The notes beneath the pieces were generated by a model that saw nothing but the letters and a program-made list of their open reading frames with translations, was not told the origin of the DNA and ran no database searches. From Manis javanica (taxonomy: Eukaryota > Chordata > Mammalia > Pholidota > Manidae), in the NCBI RefSeq assembly GCF_040802235.1, contig NW_027332182.1:310001-374000 (forward strand): a stretch of DNA of 64,000 bases, given 5' to 3'. Shown here piece after piece: positions 24,574 through 36,060 of this stretch. Every line of letters begins with the position of its first letter. Position 1 is the stretch's first letter. A program made the translations under genes and the position numbers.

Positions 24574-25009
24574 TGCTACAGCTGTAGCTGCATTCATCCC
24601 ACCGGTTCCTGGACTTGCCATGGGAATGAAGAAGGAGATATCTAAGCTGGCCTGTGCATACAGTAAAACAACAAATTTGACTGGATCTATACTGTTGGAA
24701 CTCAACCAAGAATTAGGAGAAGTGCAAGTTGTAGCACTCCAAAATCTTACATCTACAGACTATCTACTGTTAAAAGAACATATGGGATGTGAACAGTTCC
24801 CAGGAATGGGTTGCTTTAATTTGCCTGATTTCTCTCAGACGGTTCAAGTACATTTGGACAATATCCATCATATCATAGATAAGTTTTCACAAATGCCTAG
24901 GATGCCTAACTGGTTTTCTTGGTTTCACTGGATATGGCTGGTAATTATAGATCTGCTTTGGTTATGTAACTGTATTCCTATTATGTTAATGTGTGCACAA
25001 TTTAATTAG
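24574..25009 (+). pseudogene. env: Retroviral Env TM fragment in chimera copy 1
   Basis: An open stretch encodes a hydrophobic Ala/Pro-rich fusion-peptide-like segment, a heptad-like helix (ELNQELGEV), an immunosuppressive-domain-like segment beginning LQNLT, a cysteine pair CEQFPGMGC, a short ectodomain with WFSWFHW and a membrane span (WLVIIDLLWLCNCI). CX6CC family members have two adjacent Cys; here the first of the pair is Gly. The organisation is that of an alpha/gamma-type TM subunit. No SU precedes it; integrase-like sequence lies directly upstream. It has no cellular start context, so I treat it as a passenger in the L1 tail. Confidence 0.75.
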
Positions 25010-25339
25010 TAGTTTAAAACCTATACATGCTTAAGTTACTCTACGAGAAGATATGTCAAAGAAATAATCAATCTTCCCATGTTTTCTTCCATCTGCTACG
25101 TCTATAGCTTTTCTTATTCCTTCCTAATTACAACCCTTTAATAGAATTCGTGCCTCATATTGAATTTACCGAGTTCCTCCAAGTGGTATAGATAGCTTAA
25201 GACAAATGCTGGGCAAAGAAGCCACAGGGCATAAATCTGCAAAGAGTAAAAAGCTAACCTTTTCAAACAATATGGCTTCTCTCTCACTTACCAACTTTAC
25301 ATTTCCATGTATGGCCTTGGAATATGGCTGGTTAGCAGA

Positions 25340-25380
25340 GATGGGTAAGATTCCTCTAGGGAGGAACAACCTAAGACAGG
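25340..25380 (+). promoter_or_regulatory. CTE-like boxes in chimera copy 1 tail
   Basis: GATGGGTAAGA (25340-25350) and AACCTAAGACAGG (25368-25380), both identical to the type D retrovirus CTE boxes apart from one base. They lie between Env and U3. Only one clear unit is visible, whereas the viral element has two, so strength of export function is uncertain. Confidence 0.65.
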
Positions 25381-25944
25381 TACAGTCGCAGGGGGGCCAT
25401 CAGATGAGAAATTGGGGATCAACAGAGGTGAGGCTTAGAACCTCACCCCACCCTGTTTTGAAGAAATCTTCTGCATCTGTGGATGTTTTATTGCCCTTGT
25501 CTAGCTTGGATTAACACATAGTCTACAGGCACACACCTGATCATCTACATTTGCTCTCTTACAACACTAAACTATGCTTTCTACCTTTATCTTGCATCTG
25601 CCTACCACTTCAGCGTTTTATTAAAAATAATAATAATAAAGGGAGAAATGTGGGTTCCACATATAAATCAAGTATAAAAATCAAATATTCATATTTGACC
25701 TGATTGTTTATAGTTCATAATGCATGATCAAAACCAAAAGTTTCTGTGACGACTGCCCTTGTACTGTTAACCATGTAAGAACTTGTTCATTATGCTTCAG
25801 AAGTTTGGAGACTGACGAAAATTAGGCTTGGGGTGGATTAATGATCGTGCATTGAGCATTGACTCCCCTATACAGAATTTTATTGTTGTTAACAACGATT
25901 AGATCAATAAATATGAGAGATGCCCTCTCAAAAAAAAAAAAAAA

Positions 25945-28900
25945 GCAAGTCCTGTCTATATACTGCTTACAAGAGACTCCTGTCAAATCCAAAGGCATGC
26001 GTGGGCTAAAAGTGAAGGGATGGGAAAAGATATTTCATGCAAAAAAAGGGAGAATAAAGTAGGTGTACAAAGTAGGTAATACAAGCATCTGACAAAATAT
26101 ACTTCAAAATAAAGAAAGTAACAAGAAACAAAGAAGGACATAACATAGTGATAAAGGAGTCAGTCCAACAAAGGGATATAACCATTATAAATGTCTATTC
26201 ACCCAATAAAGGAGCACATACTTATGTGAAACAAGTACTAACAGAATTAAAGGGTGAAATAGAATGCAATGCATTCATTTTAGAATTCAACACACCACTC
26301 ACTCCAAAGGACAGATCACCCAGACAGAAAATAAGTATGGACACAGAGACACTGAACAGTACATTAGAACAGATGGACCTAGCAAACAACTATAGAACAC
26401 TCCACCCAAAAGCAGCAGGTTGCACTTTCTTCTCGAGTGTACATGGAACATTTTCCAGAATAGACCACATACTAGGCCACAAAAAGAGCCACAGTAAATT
26501 CAAAAAGATTGAAATTCTACCAACCAACTTCTCATATAACAAAGGTATGAAACAGAAAGTAAATTGTACAAAGAAAATAAGAAGGCTCAGAAACACATGG
26601 AGGCTTAACAATATGCTCCTAAAGAGTTAATAGGTTAATGAGCAAATTAAAACAGAAATCAAGCAATATATGGAGAGAAATGAAAACAACAGTGCAGCAC
26701 ACCAACTTCTGTGGGATGCAGTGAATCCAAGGAAATGTACTTTATTATGTTGAGTTACTTGCACTCTATACCCATTTTGTTGAGTGGAAAGTATACAGCA
26801 ATCCCAGCCTACTTAAAGTAGGAAAAACAATCCCAAATGAATAGTTTAAATGAACAATTATTGAAACTGAAAAAAGAGAACAAATGAGGCCCAAAATCAG
26901 TTGAAGTAGGTTCATAATAAAGATTAGAAGAAATAAATAATATTGAAATGAATAAAACAATAGAAAAAATTAATGAAACTAAGAGCCTGTTCTTTGAGAA
27001 AATAAACAAAATAGATAAAGCCCTAGTCAGACTTATCAGAAAAAAATGGGATTCTACATGCATAAACAGAATCAGAAATAAGAAAGGAAAAATCACTATG
27101 GATACCACTGAAATACAAAGAATTATTAGATAATACTATGAAAAATTATTTGCTAACAAACTGGATAACCTAGAAGAAATGGACAACTTTCTAGTAACAA
27201 TCTTCCAAGACTGACCCAGGAAGAAACACAAAATCTGAAGAGACCAATTATCAGTAGTGAAATTGAATCAGTAATCAAAAAACTACCCAAGAATAAAATA
27301 CCTGGACCAGATGGCTTCACCACTGAATTTCATCAGACATTTAGAGAAGGTGTAATACCCATTCTCCTAAGGTTTTCCAAAATGTAGAAGAGGAGGGAAT
27401 ACTTCCAACTCATTAACTCATTCTATGAAGCCAGCATCACTCTATTACCAGAACCAGGCAAAGACACAACAAGCAAACTACAGACCAATATCCGTGATGA
27501 ACATAAATGCAAAAATACTCAACAAAATATTAGCAAACTGAATTCAAAAATACATCAAGAGGATCATCCATCATAATCAAGTGGGATTCATCCCAGGGAT
27601 GCAAGGATGGTACAACATTAAAAAATCTATCATCATCCACCATATCAATAAAAGGAACAGAAATCACATGATCATCTCCTAATGAAAAAATATTTTGACA
27701 AAATTCAATACACATTCATGATAAAAACTCTCAACAAAATGTGTATAAAGGGCAGAAACATCAACATAATAAGGGCCATATATGACAAACCTACAGCAAA
27801 CATCATACTTAACAGTGGAAATTTCATAGCTTTTCCTTGAAGATTGGGAACAAGATAGGGTTGCCCATTCTCCGCACATTTATTCAACATAGTACTGGAG
27901 GTCCTAGCCATGGAAATCAGACAACACAAATAAATAAAAAGCATCCAGATTGGTAAGAAAGAAGTTAAACTGTCACTGTTTGAAGATGGCATGATATTGT
28001 ATATAAAAACCCTAAAGAATCCATTCCAAAACTACGAGAACTAATATCTGAATTCAGCAAATTTTCAGGATACAAATTTAATGCACAGAAATCTGTTGCA
28101 TTCCTATACACTAATGATGAACTAGCAGAAAGAGAAATCAGGAAAGCAATTCACAGTTGCATCTAAAAGAATAAAATAAGAATAAAATACATAAAAATAA
28201 ACCTAACCAAGCAAGTAAAAGACCTATATCCTGAAAACTACAAGACATTCTTGAGAGAAATTAAAGAGGATACTAACAAATAGAAATTCATCCCCTGCTC
28301 TTGGGTAGGAATATTTAATATTGTCAAAATGTCCATCTTGTGTAAAGCAATCTACAGATTCAATGCAATTCCTACCAAAATGCTGACAGCATTCTTCACT
28401 GAACTGGAACAAATAGTTCTAAAATACATATGTAACTTCAAAAGACCACAAATAGCTTAAAAAATCCTGTGAAAGAAGAATAAAGCTAGGGGGATAAGTC
28501 TCCTCAACTTCAAGCTCTACTACAAAGACACAATAACCAAGACAATTTGGTACTGGCACAAGAACAGACACATGTAACAGAATAGAGAGCCCAGATATAA
28601 AACCACACATATATGGCCAATTAATATATATATAAAGGAGCCATGGGCATACAATGGTGAAATGACAGCCTCCTCAACAACTGGTGTTGGTAAAACTGGA
28701 CAACTGTCTGCAAGAGAATGAAACTGGATTGCTGTCTTACTCCATACACAAAAGTAAACTTGAAATGGATCAGAGACCTGAATGTAAGTCATGAAACCAT
28801 AAAGCTCTTAGAAGAAAACATAGGCAAAACTCTCTTGAATATAACGATGAGCAACTTCTTCATGAACATATCTCCTCAGACAAGGGAAATAAAATAAAGA

Positions 28901-30045
28901 TGAACAAGTGTGAGTACATCAAACTAAAAATCTTCTGTACAGCAGAGGACACCATCAGCAGGACAAAAAGGCATCCTAGAGTATGGAAGAATGTTTTCAT
29001 AATTGACATATCTGATAAGGGGTTGATATCCGAAATATGTAAAGAGCTCCCTTCCCTCAACACCCAAAAAAGAAATAACCTGATTAAAAAATGGGCAGAG
29101 GATCTTAACAAACATTTCCCCAAAGAAGAAATCCAGACGGTCAACAGGCACATGAAAAGATGCTCCACATCACTAATCATCAGAGAAATGCCAATTAAAA
29201 CCACAATGAGATATCACCTCACACTAGTTACGATGGCCATCATCCAAAAGACAAGAAACAACAAATGCTGGCAAGGATGTGGAGAAAGTGGAACCCTCCT
29301 ACACTGTTGGTGAGAATGTAAATTAGTTCAATCATTGTGGAGAGCAATAGAAGCTTCCTTAAAAACCTAAAAATAGGAATACCGCTTGACCCAGGTCTTT
29401 CACTCCTAGGAATTTACCCAAAGGAAATAAGATCCTTGATTCAAAAAGATATATGGTCCCCTATGTGTATCACAGCACTTTTTATATGGGCAAGATATGG
29501 AAGTAACCTAAGTGTCCATCAGTAGATGTGGTAAATATACACAATGGAATACTATTCAGCCATAAGAGAAAAAAAAAATCCTACCATTTCCAACAACATG
29601 GATGTAGCTAGAGAGTATTTTGCTCAGTGAAATAAGCCAGTTGGAGAAAGACAAGTACTAAATAATTTCACTCATTTGTGGAGTATAACATCAAAGCAAA
29701 ACTGGAGGAACAAAACAGCAGCAGACTCACAGACTCTAAGAAGTGACTAGCAGTTACCAAAGGAAAGGGTTTGGGATGGGTTGGCAAGCAGGGAAGGAAA
29801 AGGGGATTAAGGAGCATTATAATTTGCACACACAATGTAAGTAGGTCACAGGGAAGCAGTACAGCAGGAAGAAGACAAGTAATGACTCTATAGCATCTTA
29901 CTATGGTGATGGACAGTTACTGCAGTGGGGAGTGGGGCAACTTGATAACATGGATGAATGTTGATAACACAATGTTGCCCATGAGAAACTTTCATAAGAT
30001 TGTATAGCAATGATACCATAAATAAAAAGAAAAGAAAAAGCCAGT
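25945..30045 (+). mobile_element. LINE-1 with ordinary 3' end (5'-truncated in ORF2)
   Basis: L1 from the ORF2 endonuclease domain (CLQETPVKSKGM near 25950-26060; RIDHILGHKK near 26148-26630) through RT, the C-terminal domain (28900-29313) and 3' UTR to an AATAAAAAG end near 30030. Many frameshifts. The RT motif is FEDG at 27979-27990. About 60 bp at 26725-26785 does not fit L1 well. Its 3' UTR (CTTTCATAAGATTGTATAGC) differs from that of the chimera L1s and carries no ERV tail, so it is a useful control: a separate, conventional L1 subfamily. Confidence 0.85.
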
Positions 30046-30790
30046 CTCAAAATACTACACACACACCGTATGATTCTATTTATAGAACAATCTTGAAATG
30101 ACAAAATTAGAAACAAAGGCCAAATTAGTAGTTTCCAAGGGTTGAGGTTTAGGAGCTTGGGAGGAAGGGAAGTATTCATGGCTATAAAAGGGCAACAGGA
30201 GGTTTCTTTGAGGTGATGGAAATGTTCTGTACTTTGTATCAAAGCTAATCCTGCTTCTGATATTTCACTATAGCTTTTATAAGACATTACCATTAGGGTG
30301 AATATTCAGAACAGATGTGAATTTTATGAAATCTTAAAATAAATAGTTTAATTTAAAGAAAAATTACATACTTCATAATTATATTTACAGCATTCTGGAA
30401 AAGGCAAACCCATAGGGTCAGAAAGAGATGAGTGGTTGCCACGGTGAGGAGGGAGAAAGGAGTTTTCTACAAAAAGTGCACAGGGAAATTTTGGAAGGTG
30501 GTGGACATGTTCTGTATCTTGATTGTGATAGTGGTTACCCAGCTCTATGATTTTATTACAATTGATCAACTAGTAAAAAAATGATTAGTCCTGGGGATCT
30601 AATGTACAGCATGTTGTATATAATTAACCATACTGCATTATGTAATTGAAAGTTGCTGAGAGTAAATTCTAAAAGAGGTCACACAAGAAAAATATGTAAT
30701 TATGTGCGGTAATGTGTTTAGCAACATTATTGCAGTTGTCATTCACCACATATACAATTTTAAATTTTCATGGTTTGCACTGTGAACTTA
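30046..30790 (+). mobile_element. Old L1 3' UTR fragments
   Basis: Two degraded stretches read like L1 3' UTR: 30060-30340 (TATTTATAGAACAATCTTGAA, GGTGATGGAAATGTTCTGTA) and 30360-30790 (GTGGTGGACATGTTCTGTAT, then GGATCTAATGTACAGCATG). The family assignment is by general resemblance. Confidence 0.55.
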
Positions 30791-30794
30791 CACA

Positions 30795-31440
30795 TGTTAC
30801 TTTTCTTTTTGTTAATTGAAGTGTAATCGATATACAATCTTATATTGGTTCCAAGTATACAACAAGGTGGTTCTACAGTTACCCATATTGTTAAATCCTC
30901 ACTCCGACCAGTGTGGTCATGATCTTCCCATACAGGAACGTGTTACAGAATCATTAGATGTATTCTCCATGCTGTACTACCATCCACAAGATGTCTGATT
31001 CACTAAATTATATTATTATTATGAATTTTTATTCCTCTGTATCTCCATCAACCTCCCCAACCCCCATCCCAACCCCTACCCCATGGTAACCACCAGTCAC
31101 TTCCCAGTGTTTATGAGTGTACCGCTATTTTGTTCATTTGATACTGTTTTTATTTTCATTTCCACAAGTAAATAAAATCATATGGTATTTGTCTTTCTGT
31201 GCCTGGCTTGTTACACTTAGCATAATATTCTCTAGATAGTTCCATGATATCACAAACGGCAAGATTTCTGTCTTTTTATGGCTGAATAATATCCCATTGT
31301 ATATATATGACACTCTTCTTTATCCATTCATCTCTCAATGGACAGTTTGGTTTCTTCCACATCATGGCTTTCAGTTATCACTCAATAAACCTGATAAAAG
31401 TGTATGCTAGTGTATGTGAATAAATAGCGTACCATTGGAA
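30795..31440 (-). mobile_element. Old L1 3' end on the - strand
   Basis: Read on the - strand it gives the L1 3' end: GGATGAATGGATAAAGAAGA-type sequence, CAATGGGATATTATTCAGCC-type, and the GGTTACCATGGGGTAGGGGT 3' UTR segment. It ends in the sequence near 30800 that matches the common L1 3' UTR start-of-tail pattern. Degraded; no coding capacity. Confidence 0.65.
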
Positions 31441-32098
31441 AAAGGTCTTCAAAGGTGTATTGATAATACACATAGGGCATCAATGACAATTACCAGTAAA
31501 ATAGCAATTTAGAATTTTCTTTATCTTTCGTTACCTGCTATCTTCTCCTGCTCTAAGTCTGTTAATGCCTAAACGGAAGCTAGTAAATAGACAACATTTA
31601 AAATAATACAAAGTAGAGAAGCTGAACATGTTCTTTACTCCAAGTAGGTACATCTTAGGAGTACCAAGTAGGTACTCCAAGTAGGCACATTTTTATGTAT
31701 TTATCCTAAACATCATTTCTTTCTTATTTTAGAGGTACACTTGAACACTTTCATTAAATACATTGAGTTTGGTACAGTGCCTTACAAAAAAATCAGTGCA
31801 CATGTGAGGAAATAAATTTATCATTTTAGATCTTCATTCACTTGCAAAATCATAGGAATGAAACTACATGAAATACCACTACACACTGCATAACAATTAG
31901 TGTTTAAAAACAGTGGCTACAAGAAATAATAGCTCATTTTATTCAAACAGGTATTTTTTTCATGATTTACTTCAAACTTGTTAATACATCAATCTCTCTT
32001 TTATTATATGACCACACTACTAATATGTAACTTTAAAATTAAAGTCAATATTTTTGTACATATTTTCCCACATTGATTAGAGCAATATTAATTTCTGG
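31441..32098. other. Intergenic spacer 3' of the minus-strand OR
   Basis: AT-rich DNA with short direct repeats (GTAGGTAC/AAGTAGG near 31650-31690). On the - strand this would be 3' UTR or downstream sequence of the OR; poly(A) signals are too common here to choose one. Confidence 0.4.
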
Positions 32099-33049
32099 TT
32101 AAGAAATAAAATCGCTTCTATGGAACTGGAAAGCTTTCTTTAACATTCTATGCACAGCAGACTTAATCTCCCTGTTCCTCAAGCTAAAGATGATGGGGTT
32201 GACTAAGGGGGACACCATGGCATAGAACATACCTGTGAGGAAGGTTTGAATGCTTGGTGAGTTTGAAACAGGGCCTAAGCAAGCAAACCATCCAGAAATT
32301 ATAAACAGAGTAAGTGTAGCTATCTGGGGGAAGCAGGTGGACAAAGCTTTCTTCTGAGCTTCCACAGAATGCATGTGCAGCACGGTTGAAAAGATGTGAA
32401 CATATGAGGCAAATAAGATGACAAAGCCAAGTAATACAATGCAGGCACTGACAGCGAGGGCCACAAACTCAGAAAACTGCACAGCCTTGGATGCTATGCT
32501 CATAATTTGAGGCACATCACAGAAAAACTGGTGAATCACATTGGACTCAGTGAAGGGATGACTGAACATGGTCCCTGTGTGGACAGCAGAATAGACCAGC
32601 CCACTGGCCCATGAGCCACATGACGCCTGTGTGCAGAAACGGGGGCTCACAGTGGACGCATAGTGCAGAGGGTGGCAGATGGCGACATAGCAGTCATAGG
32701 ACATGACCACAAGGAAGAAGAATTCTGCAGATCCAAAGAAAATATATAGGAAAGTCTGAGCAGCACATGCTCTAAGAGAAATCACTTTATGACCCATCAA
32801 AGAATTTGTGATGGATTTGGGAACAGTAACTGAGATGTATCCAAAATCTATAAGGGATAAATTGCCCATAAAAAAGTACATGGGGAAGTGAAGATTTGGA
32901 TCTATAACAATGATGGTAAATGTCACTAGATTTCCAGCCAGGGCAGCCAGATAAGTCACTAAGAATATCAAACCTTGCAAGATTTGAAGCTCCCGGGAGC
33001 TTGAGACATCCATCAGGAGGAATTCTGTGAAGATAGTGAGGTTTTCCAT
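32099..33049 (-). CDS. Olfactory receptor, family 14-like, intact frame with altered DRY motif
   Basis: Single coding exon of 316 codons plus stop. I chose the ATG at 33049 (MENLTIFTEFLL), which gives the standard OR N-terminus with an NLT glycosylation site; another in-frame ATG lies four codons upstream (33061). Visible motifs: AGN in TM1, PMYFFMGNLS, the TM3 cysteine (Cys95) present, HPLHY, HQFFCDVPQ, ASYVHIFSTV, KALSTCFPQ and NPIIFSLRN. The core of TM3/ICL2 reads MSYDCYVAIC, so the DRY arginine is Cys120. In class A receptors this Arg is central to G-protein coupling, so signalling may be impaired or unusual. No other break is seen. Family role: odorant detection. Confidence 0.9.
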   Translation of the reverse strand: MENLTIFTEFLLMDVSSSRELQILQGLIFLVTYLAALAGNLVTFTIIVIDPNLHFPMYFFMGNLSLIDFGYISVTVPKSITNSLMGHKVISLRACAAQTFLYIFFGSAEFFFLVVMSYDCYVAICHPLHYASTVSPRFCTQASCGSWASGLVYSAVHTGTMFSHPFTESNVIHQFFCDVPQIMSIASKAVQFSEFVALAVSACIVLLGFVILFASYVHIFSTVLHMHSVEAQKKALSTCFPQIATLTLFIISGWFACLGPVSNSPSIQTFLTGMFYAMVSPLVNPIIFSLRNREIKSAVHRMLKKAFQFHRSDFIS

Positions 33050-33061
33050 ATCTGCTAACAT

Positions 33062-33880
33062 ACTTCAGAAACCTGTAGTCAATTGCAAAGGGAAAAGATG
33101 ATGCTAGAAAAAAATTGGTGAGAGAACAATTATGTCCTTATATGCTGTAAATTTGTGTTGTAAATTGGTTTACTGAATTAAATATGCACAACTCATATAC
33201 AAAGCTTTTACCTTGAAAAGTGCTTATTAATTAATCAAATGAAACAACCAAGGTATAAGAAATACAATAATGCTAAAATACTAAATACTGTCTATATACC
33301 TTTAAAAATCTGTTTTGTCCAATGTGGTATAAAAATCAAAATAGAGTCCAAATAAGGAATAAGCAGGAAGGGTAAACACAGATATGCTGATGACTGAGAC
33401 ATGAGGTCTCTGTCCCACATATCAGTACTTCTCACAAAGACTTGCTTCGGTAAAGGCCAATTTCCTTCATCAGGCACACCAGAGAGTCCTTTCTTGAAGA
33501 TGAAAGGACTTTCACTCTAAGCCACATGAGATGATCTGCATCGGGCTCTTGTGTTTTACCAGGTGATCTCTCTCTGAAAGGCAATGTTTTATTTGTTCCC
33601 CTGGGAAGCCCCAGGAGACTAGTAATTTCACCTTTCTGAAATGAAAAAGGCTCTTCAATACCCTTTTTTCTGCAGATATTTTGGCCAGTCCACTGAGATT
33701 AATTAAATCAGCAAAAGTCCACTTTTAGAGATGATACTTGAAACATGTTTCATAAAACTTGAGAAAACACAAATTCTCAAATAGTTCTTGGGTCAATAGT
33801 AGTTAATAAATAAATAAATCTATAAAATGTGTGTTCATAGAGTCAAATAAATACCATATGTCTTAACTTCTTTTGTTAAG
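33062..33880. other. Intergenic, upstream side of the minus-strand OR
   Basis: Presumably contains OR promoter and 5' noncoding exon sequence, as OR genes usually have, but I can mark no specific site. No other gene recognised. Confidence 0.4.
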
Positions 33881-34215
33881 CAAAGCAAAACAGAATGAAC
33901 AACAACAGACTCAGGAACATGGAGAAGTGACTAGTGGTTACCATGGGGGAGCAATTGGCGTGGATCGATTGGGAGGGTGAGGGGGATGAAAGAGGACAAA
34001 AAATTCTCAATCATAATGTAAGTTGATCAAAGGGATAGTAATATAACATGGAGAATATAGTCAATGGGTCTGTAACATCTTTCTATTTTGACAAATAGCA
34101 ACCACATTAGTGGGGATGAAGATTTAATCATATGTGTAACTGTTCAACAAAAGTGTTTTATACTTGAAACCAATATAAGATCATATATCAATAATACTTC
34201 AATTAAAAAAATTAC
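33880..34215 (+). mobile_element. L1 3' UTR fragment
   Basis: Typical L1 3' UTR order: GACTAGTGGTTACCATGGGG, GTAATATAACATGGAGAATA, CTTGAAACCAATATAAGATC and a terminal TCAATAATACTTCAATTAAAA. It is the + orientation, 5'-truncated, and close to the piece at 15232-15410. Confidence 0.75.
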
Positions 34216-36060
34216 AAGGTGTGTTCAACTATCACATCTGAATTAAACTAACCAAAAGTATCTGATGCAGACCCAAATTCACCCTTATAAGTGGTGAAGT
34301 TACTGTTATAATTTTGAAAGTTGGCTGCCACAGGATGAAAATTTAAAATGGCTATTGTATATGACAATGTAAATTATTACCTATGCTAGGATGAGTCCCT
34401 GATGAGTAGCTGATGCAAAGGTTGTAATGAAAAAAGTCAAATGGATAAAATATTAAGGTGATTCTGAAACTGTCATGAAGAATGAGTAGAAAAATCTTGA
34501 ATAAATCTTAGGAGAAAAATTTAAAAATTATATATTCTAATAACCATGACACCAGTAAGAGGGATATTAACAAGACAAATATACTAAGAATAGTACCCAG
34601 CTTTGGGGTACATAGTAATCAAACATAAATGAGTGTAGAAGGCAGAAATGATTAAAAAACATATAGTGTACATTTCACTGTTGAACAATTTAACAAGCAG
34701 ATTTAATTAACAATTATTAAAAATTCCTAGGCTGAAATGTCCTCATAAATTCCGTGTGGCAATTTCAGGAGAATGGATGATGCCTGTGGACCACTTCAGT
34801 CCTTATCGTGGCAGCACCCAGTGTTTAGAAGGCCTGCTGTGGTCTCCTTGCCCCGGGAACATCTCTTTGCTCAAGCACAAGCTGACACTCTGTCCAAAGT
34901 TTCTTCTTTCTGATTTTCTCTCAGCTGGGAAATGATTGTTACTTTCTGGTTAATTTTGGTTATCTAGGCTTTTTCTAGTTTTTATGCTATTATTTATAAT
35001 GTATAAAGTATCTGCCTTAAATATTTTCACAATCAATAAATTCTTACCCCATTTTATACTTTTCATGCTGTAAATTGTTTTTTCTTTAAAGTCATTGAGT
35101 TGACTTAAAAACATAAAGTCAACACAAAAGTTTTGACTCAGGTTTGCATAAAATACTTCCGAATATTTAAATATTATTTCTATATTTAATAGAGTCTAAT
35201 ATCAGTTCGTCTTGAATGAATTAATATACTTAAAAGAGGAAGAAATATGTTTAAAAAATAATGGCAAATATTTTACAAATTTGATGTTAACTATAAACCA
35301 CCATGTCAGAGATAAATGTATTGTAAACAAAACAAACATGAAGAAAGCTTCACAAAGACACCTCATTGTAAAATTTCTGCTAATTGTAAAGAGTAAAACT
35401 GAAAATCAGCTGGAGAAAAAACATACAATTGACAAAGAATAAGTTTGTGCACTTTCATTTAAACAATATAAGTAAGAAGATAAAGGAACAACATTTTCAC
35501 AGTAAATAACAAAAATAAAAATTTCCCAGGAAAAATGATATCTGTAAAACAACAAGGAAATCAAGTGATGTCATAGAACATGGACAGTCTGGGAATTAGT
35601 CACTTCACCAAAACTATTGATCTGGAAATATCTGTCAGGAAAACTATATCAGAGCTCCAGAATAACATTGGCAACATTTGGGAGCATGTCTTAGGAGGAA
35701 AGATACTTCCATGTTTAGGTGAATTCTGATGTTTCACAGAAAGGCTACCAACCCATATTACTCCATCCAATGAGAGAAAGTAATGGATGCTGTGGACTTC
35801 GTTCCTACTTCATGTGTGGTTTTCGAGTTGGTGAGTAAAAACCTTGTCACCTAAGGATGTGTATTGTGTTTTGTTAAACCACACTTTACCTCCTGGAAGG
35901 CCTCAGGGATGACCATTGTTTTAATAAATCCCAGGCTGATATAATTTTCACGTAACATCTCTTAAGGAACATGAGTAATATCAACAAAAGGACATTGGTA
36001 AATGCAGATTTTGAATAGCACGATAAACTAACCTGACATAAAAAACATGTTGACAATATG
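34216..36060. other. Intergenic AT-rich DNA
   Basis: No gene recognised. An open stretch at 35212-35442 is Lys/Asn-rich, as expected from AT-rich DNA, and shows no domain. The part near 34740-34900 is more GC-rich and may be a decayed repeat. Confidence 0.45.

Larger units (their letters stand above)
24171..25944 (+). mobile_element. ERV-derived 3' tail of chimera copy 1
   Basis: In order: an A-rich remnant of an earlier poly(A) tail (24171-24198), a short flank, a stretch resembling a retroviral integrase C-terminus (about 24350-24570), Env TM (about 24574-25015), noncoding env-to-LTR DNA, CTE-like boxes, U3 beginning near TGTGGG at 25650, R with AATAAA near 25908, and poly(A) to about 25944. 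The same structure and junctions occur at 40576-42388 (- strand) and 55331-57131. The tail ends at R, not U5, so it derives from polyadenylated RNA. It abuts another L1 at about 25945. Confidence 0.85.

Noticed and set aside
24574..25009. Env TM of the L1 tail as a domesticated host gene
   Set aside because: Two of three copies are open over about 130 codons, but the paired cysteine is lost in them, SU is missing and no start context is evident. Passenger status is simpler.
19300..25970. Target-site duplication for chimera copy 1
   Set aside because: GAAAGGCCTG on the left and GCAAGTCCTG on the right look faintly alike, but the match is poor and the right side is itself the start of another L1. 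I do not count it.
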